Assembly (NCBI GenBank): GCA_003649515.1
Contig: QMSC01000030.1
Coordinates: forward strand, 1-10,852
DNA: 10,852 nucleotides
Source: Thermoprotei archaeon
GTDB taxonomy: Archaea > Thermoproteota > Thermoprotei > Thermofilales > B20-G17
Reading direction: 5' to 3'
Shown here: piece after piece, positions 5,655 to 10,851 of the stretch
How the letters are laid out: every line of letters begins with the position of its first letter
Position numbering within the stretch: position 1 is the stretch's first letter
Notes under the pieces: model-generated
Told to the model about the DNA's origin: nothing
The model's database searches: none
The model's input: only the letters and a program-made list of their open reading frames with translations
Position numbers and translations under genes: made by a program

Positions 5655-6070
5655 CTATCTAAAGACACTAAGTAGCTTACTTCTAATCGCATCTTCGCTG
5701 AACCTCTTGAGAACGCTTTCCCTTAGGCTAGCCCCGATATCTAGGAGTTGCTCCCTAGACAATGAAAGTACCTTCTCCATTCTCTCAACGAACTCACCCA
5801 CGTTCCCCGGCGTAAACATCATTTTTTCAGCATAGGTTCCCTTAACGATCTCCGATATTCCTCCGACCTTCGAGGCTATCGGTATGGTGCCCATAGCCAT
5901 AGCTTCCATGACCACGTAGGGTAATGGTTCCTCCCAGATGGATGGGGTCAAGACAGCGTAACTCCTAGAGCGTGTGCCATGACAGCTCCTGTAACACCTA
6001 AGCCTAGAATAATGAGTAGGGGGGCTGTTGAAGCCTTAACGATGGACATTAAAGCCTTGATTAGGGAGCT
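5655..6070 (-). pseudogene. GT4 glycosyltransferase C-terminal half, deleted and fused to a vapC remnant
   Basis: The last 98 codons (5951-5655) carry the GT4 donor-binding signature: TPSIWEEPLPYVVMEAMAMG, then IPIASKVGGISEIV, with the E-x7-E pattern that contacts the nucleotide sugar, and a typical helical C-terminus. In another frame just upstream (about 6070-5978) lies SSLIKALMSIVKASTAPLLI and HALGV, which fits the preceding strands of the same domain. The 25-35 residues that normally separate ALGV from the YAVLTPSxWEEP block are missing, so a deletion plus frame change has occurred at about 5965-5975. The TTG at 5951 is not a credible start. The N-terminal half, including the VGRLExRKN motif, is absent here; a fragment with that motif lies on the other strand at 870. 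Confidence 0.65.
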
Positions 6071-6130
6071 TCTCTCAGAATCTTCAACGGTTTCGTAGAT
6101 AAGAATATTTGTATCAGGAAGTAGCTTCAT
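6071..6130 (-). pseudogene. vapC: VapC PIN-domain remnant, first 19-20 codons only
   Basis: The frame opens with MKLLPDTNILIYETVEDSE, the first beta strand and first catalytic Asp (DTN) of a PIN-domain RNase. After residue 19 or 20 PIN similarity stops abruptly and the same frame continues into GT4 sequence to a stop at 5948. ATG 6130 lies 17 nt inside the end of the restored vapB, a normal vapBC arrangement. The other PIN acidic residues are gone, so there is no toxin activity; the junction is a recombination scar. Confidence 0.7.
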
Positions 6131-6369
6131 CTAAAGCCTCCTCAATTAGCCTCTCTATTTCCTCAACACTGATTTTTCTGCCCAGTCGGACAGTGATTCT
6201 TTTCTTTCTGACAGATATGATTTTTCGCTACACCTTCAGATTCATCGTATACTATTCTAACGAGATCACCTTCTTTAATACCGAGTTTTTCTCTAACAGT
6301 CGCGGGGACAGTTATTTGATAATTTCGAGTAACTTTAACTAAGCTATTCACGAGAACATCTAGTAACAT
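6114..6369 (-). pseudogene. vapB: VapB AbrB-type antitoxin with a frameshift at an A5 run
   Basis: The N-terminal domain VKVTRNYQITVPATVREKLG is an AbrB/SpoVT swapped-hairpin DNA-binding domain. After EGVAK the frame goes out of phase at a run of five A (T5 at 6221-6225 on the plus strand) and ends in a Cys/His/Lys-rich tail at 6163. With four A the frame continues IISVRKKRITVRLGRKISVE and ERLIEEALDEATS to TGA 6116-6114, the expected toxin-binding tail, overlapping the vapC start by 17 nt. The start is ATG 6369, or GTG 6351 if the TATA at 6381-6391 sets the transcript start. The indel at a homopolymer could be slippage or a sequencing error, but the partner vapC is truncated independently, so the pair is dead. 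Confidence 0.75.
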
Positions 6370-6380
6370 ATCTAATCTAC

Positions 6381-6391
6381 AAGTATATAAG
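6381..6391 (-). promoter_or_regulatory. TATA box upstream of the broken vapB, nearly symmetric
   Basis: CTTATATACTT on the minus strand (AAGTATATAAG on the plus) is an archaeal TATA element 12-20 nt before the vapB start, giving a leaderless transcript. Because it is almost palindromic it could also serve the plus strand, where an ATG lies at 6405. Confidence 0.45.
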
Positions 6392-6404
6392 TATTTCTAG
6401 TAAT

Positions 6405-6473
6405 ATGAAAATACATTTCCTGAAGCTACTAGTAGAGGGGTTACTCGACGATTTTATTCTCGCAGCTATTTAA
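6405..6473 (+). pseudogene. Short plus-strand reading frame, unidentified
   Basis: ATG 6405 opens a 22-residue frame, HFLKLLVEGLLDDFILAAI at its end, stopping at TAA 6471-6473. In another frame the next bases read FKIFENYDMVTNN, which would continue the helix after a one-base shift. It may be the tail of a lost gene or chance. No family is recognised. Confidence 0.2.
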
Positions 6474-6537
6474 AATATTTGAGAACTATGATATGGTGAC
6501 TAATAACTAAGCTTTAACTGCTTTATGAGAGTTAATA

Positions 6538-7020
6538 TCAGATAAAAGCTAACAATTTTCTCTGCTGATTAGTTCCGAATCTTCTAATCCACTCTTCTAA
6601 CGACATACCGGGCGCGCTAACCTTAACCTCTCTAACGTTATAGAAGTCTATATCAATCGTATAAAGTACATCCACACGCTCCAGTTTTGCAGTTGCAAGA
6701 ATTATCGAATCCGCCAAAGGTAACCACCTATTCTCCGGTGCTTTAATCGTCGAACGATATTTTGACGATAAAATAGCTACACTCTCATCAACCGCTCTAA
6801 CTTTAACTCTAAGCTTTATCAACTCCTTTTCCATCTTCTTCAATCCCTTTATGCCTCCAGCCCTCATAAATGGAGTGTAAAGCTCCGATAGTTGAATAGA
6901 ACTAATTACACATTTAATCTTTCCAAAATAAACCTCATCCAGCAGCTCTCCACAGTGTTCCCATCCCGGATCTTGAAAAGCTAAGCATAAGAAAATATTC
7001 GTATCGATGAGAGCAAGCAT
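6538..7020 (-). CDS. vapC: VapC-type PIN-domain ribonuclease toxin
   Basis: The 160-residue frame is an intact PIN domain. The first acidic residue is D6 in ALIDTNIF, the second E46 in SELYTPF, the third D104 in PLADSIILATA, and the fourth lies in TIDIDF (D123 or D125). These coordinate the metal ions used for RNA cleavage; VapC enzymes usually cut tRNA or rRNA, but the target here is unknown. Length is a little above the usual 130-150 residues because of the C-terminal LEEWIRRFGTNQQRKLLAFI. The start ATG 7020 overlaps the stop of the antitoxin gene in TAATG, so the genes are co-translated. No lesions are seen, in contrast with the vapC remnant at 6071-6130. Confidence 0.9.
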   Translation of the reverse strand: MLALIDTNIFLCLAFQDPGWEHCGELLDEVYFGKIKCVISSIQLSELYTPFMRAGGIKGLKKMEKELIKLRVKVRAVDESVAILSSKYRSTIKAPENRWLPLADSIILATAKLERVDVLYTIDIDFYNVREVKVSAPGMSLEEWIRRFGTNQQRKLLAFI

Positions 7021-7265
7021 TAAAGCTCCTCCTCATCTTTCCTCCTAAGCTCACGGACAAGTTCAACAGCCGTTACTCCAAGTTTTTCCTTAACTCTACT
7101 CCCTAAACCCCTCATACTCTCCGACGGCTTTTTCAAAGGCTCTAATATAGCAAAATCATCCTCAACCCTAATCTCAACTCTATCTCCAGGTTTTAGACCA
7201 AGAGCCTCTCTAACCTCTTTAGGAATCGTTATCTGACCCTTACTAGATATCTTCACAATACCCAT
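7020..7265 (-). CDS. vapB: VapB AbrB-family antitoxin
   Basis: This 81-residue protein begins MGIVKISSKGQITIPKEVRE, a textbook AbrB/SpoVT looped-hinge domain that binds the operon promoter. The C-terminal half (KPSESMRGLGSRVKEKLG and a charged helix ending KDEEEL) is the probable VapC-binding tail. I chose ATG 7265 rather than the longer frame to 7328, because the extra 21 residues are hydrophobic and untypical, a GGTG-type ribosome site lies just upstream of 7265, and a TATA element at 7293-7303 places the mRNA start near 7272. The stop overlaps the vapC start by one base. Confidence 0.88.
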   Translation of the reverse strand: MGIVKISSKGQITIPKEVREALGLKPGDRVEIRVEDDFAILEPLKKPSESMRGLGSRVKEKLGVTAVELVRELRRKDEEEL

Positions 7266-7292
7266 ATAACCACACACCATTAAAGTAAGACA

Positions 7293-7303
7293 TAAAATAA
7301 ATA
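7293..7303 (-). promoter_or_regulatory. TATA box of the intact vapBC operon
   Basis: TATTTATTTTA read on the minus strand lies about 33 nt before ATG 7265 and predicts a transcript with a leader of about 7 nt. It overlaps the 3' end of the remnant frame at 7306-7470, so that frame predates or is unrelated to the promoter. Confidence 0.45.
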
Positions 7304-7305
7304 CT

Positions 7306-7470
7306 TTACTTAAAATGAAGTAAAGCATACAGCTGCCTAGGATAAGCCCTTACATCTCTGAGACTTACGAGTCTACCAGCATAGGAGAGTTTATCGTAGA
7401 CGAGAACCGCGCCAACCCAGACGAGTTTATCGTCTATTGTTACTATTTTGTCGTATGTTGCTTGTAGCAT
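7306..7470 (-). pseudogene. 54-codon remnant upstream of vapB, unidentified
   Basis: ATG 7470 opens a 54-residue frame with TYDKIVTIDDKLVWVGAVLV and SYAGRLVSLRDVRAYPRQLY. The frame is open further upstream as LANRLGQTKCLYLG up to a TAG near 7520, inside the hairpin at 7490-7519. The IDDKLVWVG stretch resembles the core of phospholipase-D-like domains (HxK...IDDKxVWVGS), but the HxK reads YDK here and the rest does not fit clearly. It is probably the C-terminal piece of a larger gene. Confidence in a real coding origin is moderate, in function low. Confidence 0.35.
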
Positions 7471-7489
7471 TCCTAGGTATAGGCATTTT

Positions 7490-7519
7490 GTCTGTCCTAG
7501 CCTGTTTGCTAGGACAGAC
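7490..7519. repeat. Perfect 12-bp inverted repeat with 6-base loop
   Basis: GTCTGTCCTAGC (7490-7501) and GCTAGGACAGAC (7508-7519) are exact reverse complements around CTGTTT. The hairpin sits exactly where a minus-strand remnant (ending in frame near 7517) meets the plus-strand GT2 remnant (starting 7513). It could be a recombination scar, a transposon-end hairpin or a terminator without a T tract. Confidence 0.75.
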
Positions 7520-7656
7520 CTAAACTAGCAGAACTACTCAAAGAATACCACCTAGTACACGCAAGCAGAAACAAACTACCCAGAATAAGCGAAAAAATAG
7601 CAGCAGCAATCATAGGCAGGGTAATCGGAGTAAAAGACTATTACCAAACCAACTGA
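7513..7656 (+). pseudogene. GT2 glycosyltransferase, middle part before an insertion
   Basis: The 47-codon open frame has no start and reads RPKLAELLKEYHLVHASRNK then ISEKIAAAIIGRVIGVKDYY. It fits the section of family 2 (DPM1-like) glycosyltransferases where a D..L...L....DLV.GSR...lpR...S...A..IIG..VKDYTSG pattern occurs. The N-terminal Rossmann part with the DxD is absent, and the frame ends at TGA 7656 directly after VKDYYQTN, where the family would go on. Codon use (AAA, ATA, GCA, AGA) is the same as in the second part at 8141-8401, supporting one ancestral gene. The assignment rests on pattern recognition only. Confidence 0.5.
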
Positions 7657-7768
7657 AAAATTTAGACGGTGTTCACCTTGAACATCAAAGATTTGGAAAT
7701 TACGTCTGAACATTATGTAGTACTTGGAAACTGGATATTTATTCCTTCCCCGTTTTTAAGCACGGTCC

Positions 7769-7825
7769 CTACCTCATGAAGACGAACAGAAAGGTAATCA
7801 CCTTTGCCAGCACCCGACGAGGTAG
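7769..7825. other. Nested hairpin, candidate structured RNA
   Basis: The outer arms CTACCTC (7769-7775) and GAGGTAG (7819-7825) are perfect complements, and inside them AAAGGT-AATC-ACCTTT (7790-7805) forms a perfect 6-bp stem with a four-base loop. The two connecting strands (14 and 13 nt) are of similar length and could form an internal loop or partial pairing. The structure lies in the GC-rich core of the insertion and next to the end of a minus-strand frame (stop 7771-7769). Confidence 0.5.
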
Positions 7826-7987
7826 AGTCTGGGGGGCCTCCAGCCTTACTAACAAGCTTGGAGAAGTAGTCGTCCGCCGCTCCGCCCAGTCACAGCAGCG
7901 CTCCCGGGCTTCATGCACCGCGGACCCACGCGTCCAGCCACATTAGCCCCAGTAGGCTCGTATCACCGCCCCTAGGGGCTCGGCCAT
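7769..7987 (-). pseudogene. Broken minus-strand frame in the insertion, perhaps a transposon-protein tail
   Basis: ATG 7987 is preceded by a GGTG-type site and by TATA-like CATATAAG (about 7997-8004). The frame reads MAEPLGAVIRAYWG, hits TAA at 7945-7943, then stays open for 57 codons (AVHEARERCCDWAERRTTTS, then LLVRLEAPQTLPRRVLAK) to TAG 7771-7769. The Arg-rich composition is what one sees when an IS605-type tnpB 3' end or its overlapping RNA is translated, but I cannot confirm the family. It may be purely RNA-coding DNA. Confidence 0.25.
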
Positions 7988-8025
7988 CACCCAATCTTAT
8001 ATGTAAAAATTCACCCTTAAAAACA

Positions 8026-8053
8026 TTGTGACAAAATACGTATTTTGACACAA
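8026..8053. repeat. 28-bp palindrome with one central-arm mismatch pair
   Basis: The core CAAAATACGTATTTTG (8032-8047) is a perfect 16-bp palindrome. It is flanked by one A/A mismatch on each side and then by TTGTG (8026-8030) and CACAA (8049-8053), which pair again. Such dyads are typical of dimeric regulator operators or of cruciform or transposon-end sites. A related GACAAAAT occurs at about 8093-8100. Confidence 0.7.
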
Positions 8054-8140
8054 ATTATCCGTTTCCCCGGCATCGAAGTCGTAGTGTCATTAAGACAAAA
8101 TTAACACAGGATTTTCAAATATGAATCGAACTCACTATAA

Positions 8141-8401
8141 ATCAAAGCTAGGAATGAAGTGAGTTACTTAAACCTCAGAGTCTACATAAAAGAAATAATA
8201 CCACACATAAAGCCAGTCAGCGGAGAAACATTCGGAGCAGAACTACTACTAAACGCATGGCTCAAAAACTACAAAATAAGAGAAATAATATACAGCCCAC
8301 CACCCAGAAGAACAAAACCAAGAATAGGAGGAACAACAAAAGCAAACATCAGAATACTAACAGCAACATTAAAACTCCTCAAAATAATGCTTTTTAACTA
8401 G
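8141..8401 (+). pseudogene. GT2 glycosyltransferase C-terminal part after the insertion
   Basis: The frame is open from 8141; the first start codon is GTG 8159. It encodes SYLNLRVYIKEIIPHIKPVS, then TFGAELLLNAWLKNYKIREI and YSPPPRRTKPRIGGTTKANI, ending RILTATLKLLKIMLFN. The order E..L...W.....I.EI...PPPR..RPRIGGT.KA.IRI...LKLL fits the C-terminal part of GT2/DPM1-like transferases, where E and the R..G..K segment follow the catalytic loop. It continues the 7513-7656 fragment after removal of about 485 bp. There is no ribosome site at 8159, so it is not an independent gene. Confidence 0.5.
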
Positions 8402-8687
8402 CTTGAAAAGTTTTAGGTAATCTTTAGACGAACCTCCGAGATGCGTCTATCCGTTATAATCACACTTTCTGTTTTCATCAACTTAAATAATTTGAATCTA
8501 CAGAACCATATCACTACCATGATACGACAATGAAAACTTTGACTGCCCATGTTCTCTCTTTGTAAGGAAAACTGCATCAGCAGCATTAAACTTCTTGAAA
8601 AACAATATCCCAACACGTGTTCCAGTTAGAAAACAATATTAAAAGCGTCACGAAAAATTAAAACAAGACGTATACGGCTGCTAATTA
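8402..8687. other. Non-coding gap with possible gene remnants
   Basis: No complete gene is visible. A 39-codon open stretch on the plus strand (8523-8642, no start) reads FDCPCSLFVRKTASAALNFL and ends TRVPVRKQY. Just before it another frame has RLSVIITLSVFINLNNLN, which faintly recalls a GT2 N-terminus. Both are probably decayed coding sequence. No convincing promoter or terminator was seen. Confidence 0.25.
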
Positions 8688-9599
8688 TTATGATTTCTCC
8701 ACAGTCTCTGCCTCTTCTTTTGTAATACTGCCCTCAGACTCTACAAGCTCCACTACGCGGCCAAAAAAGTATTTAAAGGATTCTTCTGGAGCTGGAATTA
8801 CTATTAATCCATGATCAAGCTTACGGACACTATATGCGTGTTTAGCAAGAAACTTTGGCAGACTAGCGTAGAACGGAAACAATACGGCATCTAGAACTCG
8901 TTGAAGCTTCAGGAACTGTTTATAGACCTCCAAGCAAATTTCCTCAGCATTGTCTTTAAGAAGTTCGCATTGTAAACCCATAGACTTTAAATGCCAATAT
9001 GTGAGAGGATAACCGTGATATTCGTAACCTTCAACAAGTTTCCTCACAGTTAGAGAAGCCTTCTTCTCCTTGCCCTTAAACATTCTATTTGCTAAAAGTT
9101 CTTCGGCAAGACGTGAAACATGCTTAACAAGTGATTCATAGTGGCCCATTTCGGAGACAGGAATACGATGAAGTAAGTCTCTCATTGCTTCTCTGCTAAT
9201 TTTAGTTCTTTTTTCCTCGCTTTCGCTCATCTCTGATAGTAAATCGAGTAATTGCCTTAAGCTGTCACGTACAGTCTTTGCGGAGATATAGACACCTCTT
9301 TCGCTAGGTATTTGAGGGTCTAATGGTCCAAGTTCACTCATAGGTGTTAGCAAGATTTTGTCCCCCAGCAGAGCTAATAGGGTTCCTGCGCTCTTAGCAA
9401 TACGAGGTACGACAATATTTATCACTATGTTTTTTCCGTCCATTTTATTCTCAATATATTCAACATACTTCTGCGTGGCATAGCTTAAGTGAAAAGCAGC
9501 ATCTCCATCTCCTCCAAGAGTGTGTATAACAAGGCTAATAGCTGGTTTTTCAGAATCCTTTAGGGATTTTAGAGAATTCTCTAGAAATCTTTTAAAAGT
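8688..9599 (-). pseudogene. SDH_sah-type ClpP-fold serine protease, 5'-truncated
   Basis: The frame is open from the codon after TGA 9602-9600 to the stop at 8688, 303 codons, but the first usable start is ATG 9443. Upstream of it the frame encodes real protein: KPAISLVIHTLGGDGDAAFH and LSYATQKYVEYIENK. The combined sequence shows the ClpP/crotonase-fold hallmarks of the serine dehydrogenase proteinase family (PF01972): TLGGDGD as the oxyanion strand, the nucleophile Ser in AKSAGTLLALLGDK, and MSELGPLDPQIPS after it. A product from ATG 9443 would keep the Ser but lose the TLGGDGD strand. About 40 N-terminal residues normal for the family are missing. The upstream region is occupied by an overlapping broken gene, so the gene seems to have been cut by a rearrangement. 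Expression from an unseen non-canonical start is possible. Confidence 0.68.
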
Positions 9600-9792
9600 T
9601 CAAAAAATTTCATGAACATGAACTCGCTGTATGGGGACGTGTTCGTCATAGAGTATAGCGAATAAACTCCACATCAAAACCAACACCGCTTTCCTGAGTA
9701 AGTAAAAAAACTAGCTTATGCAGTCGTGTTGTCCCCCTCACACTACCTAAATACCCAATTGTGATCAGCACAGCTTCCTCAGCATTGAGCAT
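9581..9792 (-). pseudogene. Frameshifted small protein of a crenarchaeal winged-helix-like family
   Basis: ATG 9792 has a strong ribosome site (GAGGTT, 9801-9796) and opens a 48-residue frame: EEAVLITIGYLGSVRGTTRL, then HKLVFLLTQESGVGFDVEFI, stopping at TGA 9648-9646. In another frame the sequence continues SPYSEFMFMKFFELLKDF to TAG 9583-9581. The pattern GxxRGTTRLHKLVFLL...F.F....PYS.EF recalls uncharacterised archaeal proteins with a winged-helix-like RTKLQKLVFLL...YGPYS signature. A one- or two-base indel at about 9650-9665 would explain the break. Its 3' end overlaps the truncated protease frame in a different phase. Confidence 0.45.
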
Positions 9793-10061
9793 ATCAACCT
9801 CGCCCCAAACGTAATGATCTATTTATTAATATGCTTTAACTCTTATAAAAAACTCTCACTTATATGAACAGCTGCATATGAGAATTAATGATTATTAACA
9901 ATAATAGTAGCATTATCGCAATGTTTATGCCTTTCACAGTCTAAAATTACGTCAACGGATTATTCCATTTATGTGGTAAAAATAAAAGACCCGTACTAGG
10001 TATCGCACCAATATATCTTAGATTAAACCATAAAAAAGCTTTCTTAAGAAAAAACTGAAAA
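9793..10061. other. AT-rich gap without a clear gene
   Basis: Apart from the start signals of the 9792 gene this stretch is AT-rich and mostly stops in all frames. A 37-codon open stretch without a start on the plus strand (9945-10058) ends RPVLGIAPIYLRLNHKKAFL and may be decayed coding DNA. An imperfect dyad TCTCACTTATATG...CATATGAGA spans about 9853-9882. No function can be assigned. Confidence 0.25.
9796..9830 (-). promoter_or_regulatory. TATA element and ribosome site of the 9792 gene
   Basis: GAGGTTGAT precedes ATG 9792 by a normal distance (SD at 9801-9796). An AT-rich ATTAATAAAT at 9830-9821 is a plausible TATA box. Together they show that this small gene once had its own start signals. 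Confidence 0.4.
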
Positions 10062-10440
10062 CTATTTATGTGGAGGATAAAACCGATTCCAAGGCTTACC
10101 TACTCTAGGATCATCCCTCCTACCATTAATTAATCTAGGAACTATAGTAGGATCATTTCAAGGTCTACACTCCTCGTCTGGATCAGCGTAATTATACAAT
10201 TGAGTAACAAAATAGACAGGTTCTACACCTAAGGCCTTAAAACAATGCCAGTAATGGCCAGGAATACAAGTAATTTGTAAATTCACACCAGTAAAGACTA
10301 TCTCATTAAATTCTTCAGTCTCCTCATCATACATATCTTAGCGATATCCCAGTACCCTTTAGATAAGTTCCCTTATATTTAATTCTTGTTCCAAAGTCAT
10401 TTTCTTTTTCATAAAGAAAATATACGAGGAAAGCATTGGA
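10062..10440 (-). pseudogene. RmlC-like sugar 3,5-epimerase (cupin) with two frameshifts and a Trp-to-stop change
   Basis: Three frames add up to one cupin. The first (10440 down) has FLYEKENDFGTRIKYKGTYL, a short second frame YWDIAKI, and the third from ATG 10334 FNEIVFTGVNLQITCIPGHY then WHCFKALGVEPVYFVTQLYN. An in-frame TGA at 10160-10158 stands where RPW-NDPT would be read, and the frame continues NDPTIVPRLINGRRDDPRVG and KPWNRFYPPHK to TAG 10064-10062. The IPxGxWHxFKALG...YxxTxLYxxxxPDExxxPWNDPTI layout is that of dTDP-4-keto-sugar 3,5-epimerases and close relatives. It follows a GHMP sugar kinase on the same strand, so it belonged to a nucleotide-sugar operon. Three lesions make it a dead gene. 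Confidence 0.65.
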
Positions 10441-10452
10441 TCACATAGTCAC

Positions 10453-10851
10453 TTACCGTACTCCTGAGCTCATCTCTGGAACGAACACCTTTACACCAGC
10501 TTTTCTCAGAGCTCTAATTACTCTTTTCCTTCCCTCTGGGCATAGGAACACCATTACACCACCATTACCAGCACTACCAAGCTTTCCAGCTATAGCTCCA
10601 TTCCTTAATCCTATCCTCCTAAGCTTATCATCTATCTCATAAGCCCATCCTACCTCCCTCGCAACATCATAGTTCTCATTCATGAGTTCTCCTAGGCTAC
10701 TCCAGTCTGATCGGATTATAGCCCTCTCACCCTCCTCAGCTATTTCGATCAACCTCCTTACAGCCTCTATCACTTCAGGATCTCCTCTCAGATATCGCTC
10801 TCTCACTGGAGCATGGACAGAGCCAGAACTCCTCCTAATGTTCCAGTAACC
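10453..10851 (-). CDS. GHMP-family sugar kinase, C-terminal part, continuing past the right edge
   Basis: The frame is open from the right edge to TAA 10455-10453, 132 residues visible. It begins with SSGSVHAPVRERYLRGDPEV and contains the GHMP C-terminal helix DWSSLGELMNENYDVAREVG, then motif 3 as GAIAGKLGSAGNGGVMVFLC, and ends VKVFVPEMSSGVR. The pattern LMNENY...GA.AGKL.GAG.GG...F.CPEGRK is close to D-glycero-D-manno-heptose 7-phosphate kinase (HddA) and related bacterial or archaeal sugar kinases. Motif 3 usually reads GAGGGG; here it is GSAGNGG, so two positions differ. The GTG at 10806 is internal, not the start. The visible part has no lesion. It would provide a sugar 1-phosphate for nucleotide-sugar synthesis; the actual substrate is not determinable. 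Confidence 0.78.
   Translation of the reverse strand, partial: GYWNIRRSSGSVHAPVRERYLRGDPEVIEAVRRLIEIAEEGERAIIRSDWSSLGELMNENYDVAREVGWAYEIDDKLRRIGLRNGAIAGKLGSAGNGGVMVFLCPEGRKRVIRALRKAGVKVFVPEMSSGVR

Larger units (their letters stand above)
7657..8140. mobile_element. About 0.5-kb intervening sequence splitting the GT2 gene, candidate IS or MITE remnant
   Basis: This stretch separates the two GT2 parts and differs from both: an AT-rich left flank with TGTTCA-CCT-TGAACA (7670-7684), a GC-rich core (about 7765-7985) with nested hairpins, and an AT-rich right flank with a 28-bp palindrome. No long open frame encodes a recognisable transposase. It could be the end of an IS200/IS605-type element with its structured RNA, a MITE, or an unrelated insertion. 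No flanking target duplication was found by eye. Confidence 0.35.

Noticed and set aside
6109..6342. Plus-strand 77-residue frame
   Set aside because: Antisense to vapB and the vapC remnant, Ser/Phe-rich shadow.
7265..7328. Longer VapB with a hydrophobic N-terminal extension (a possible membrane anchor)
   Set aside because: The extension overlaps the probable TATA box, and ATG 7265 starts exactly at the AbrB domain with a ribosome site.
7780..7990. tRNA, RNase P or SRP RNA in the GC-rich core
   Set aside because: No cloverleaf, no conserved RNase P core sequences and no SRP domain motif could be found by eye; only the nested hairpin is supported.
8413..8616. Minus-strand 67-residue frame
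   Set aside because: No start signals and an untypical composition; the opposite strand has equally open remnants, so coding cannot be supported.
10436..10642. Plus-strand 68-residue frame
   Set aside because: Antisense to the GHMP kinase C-terminus.
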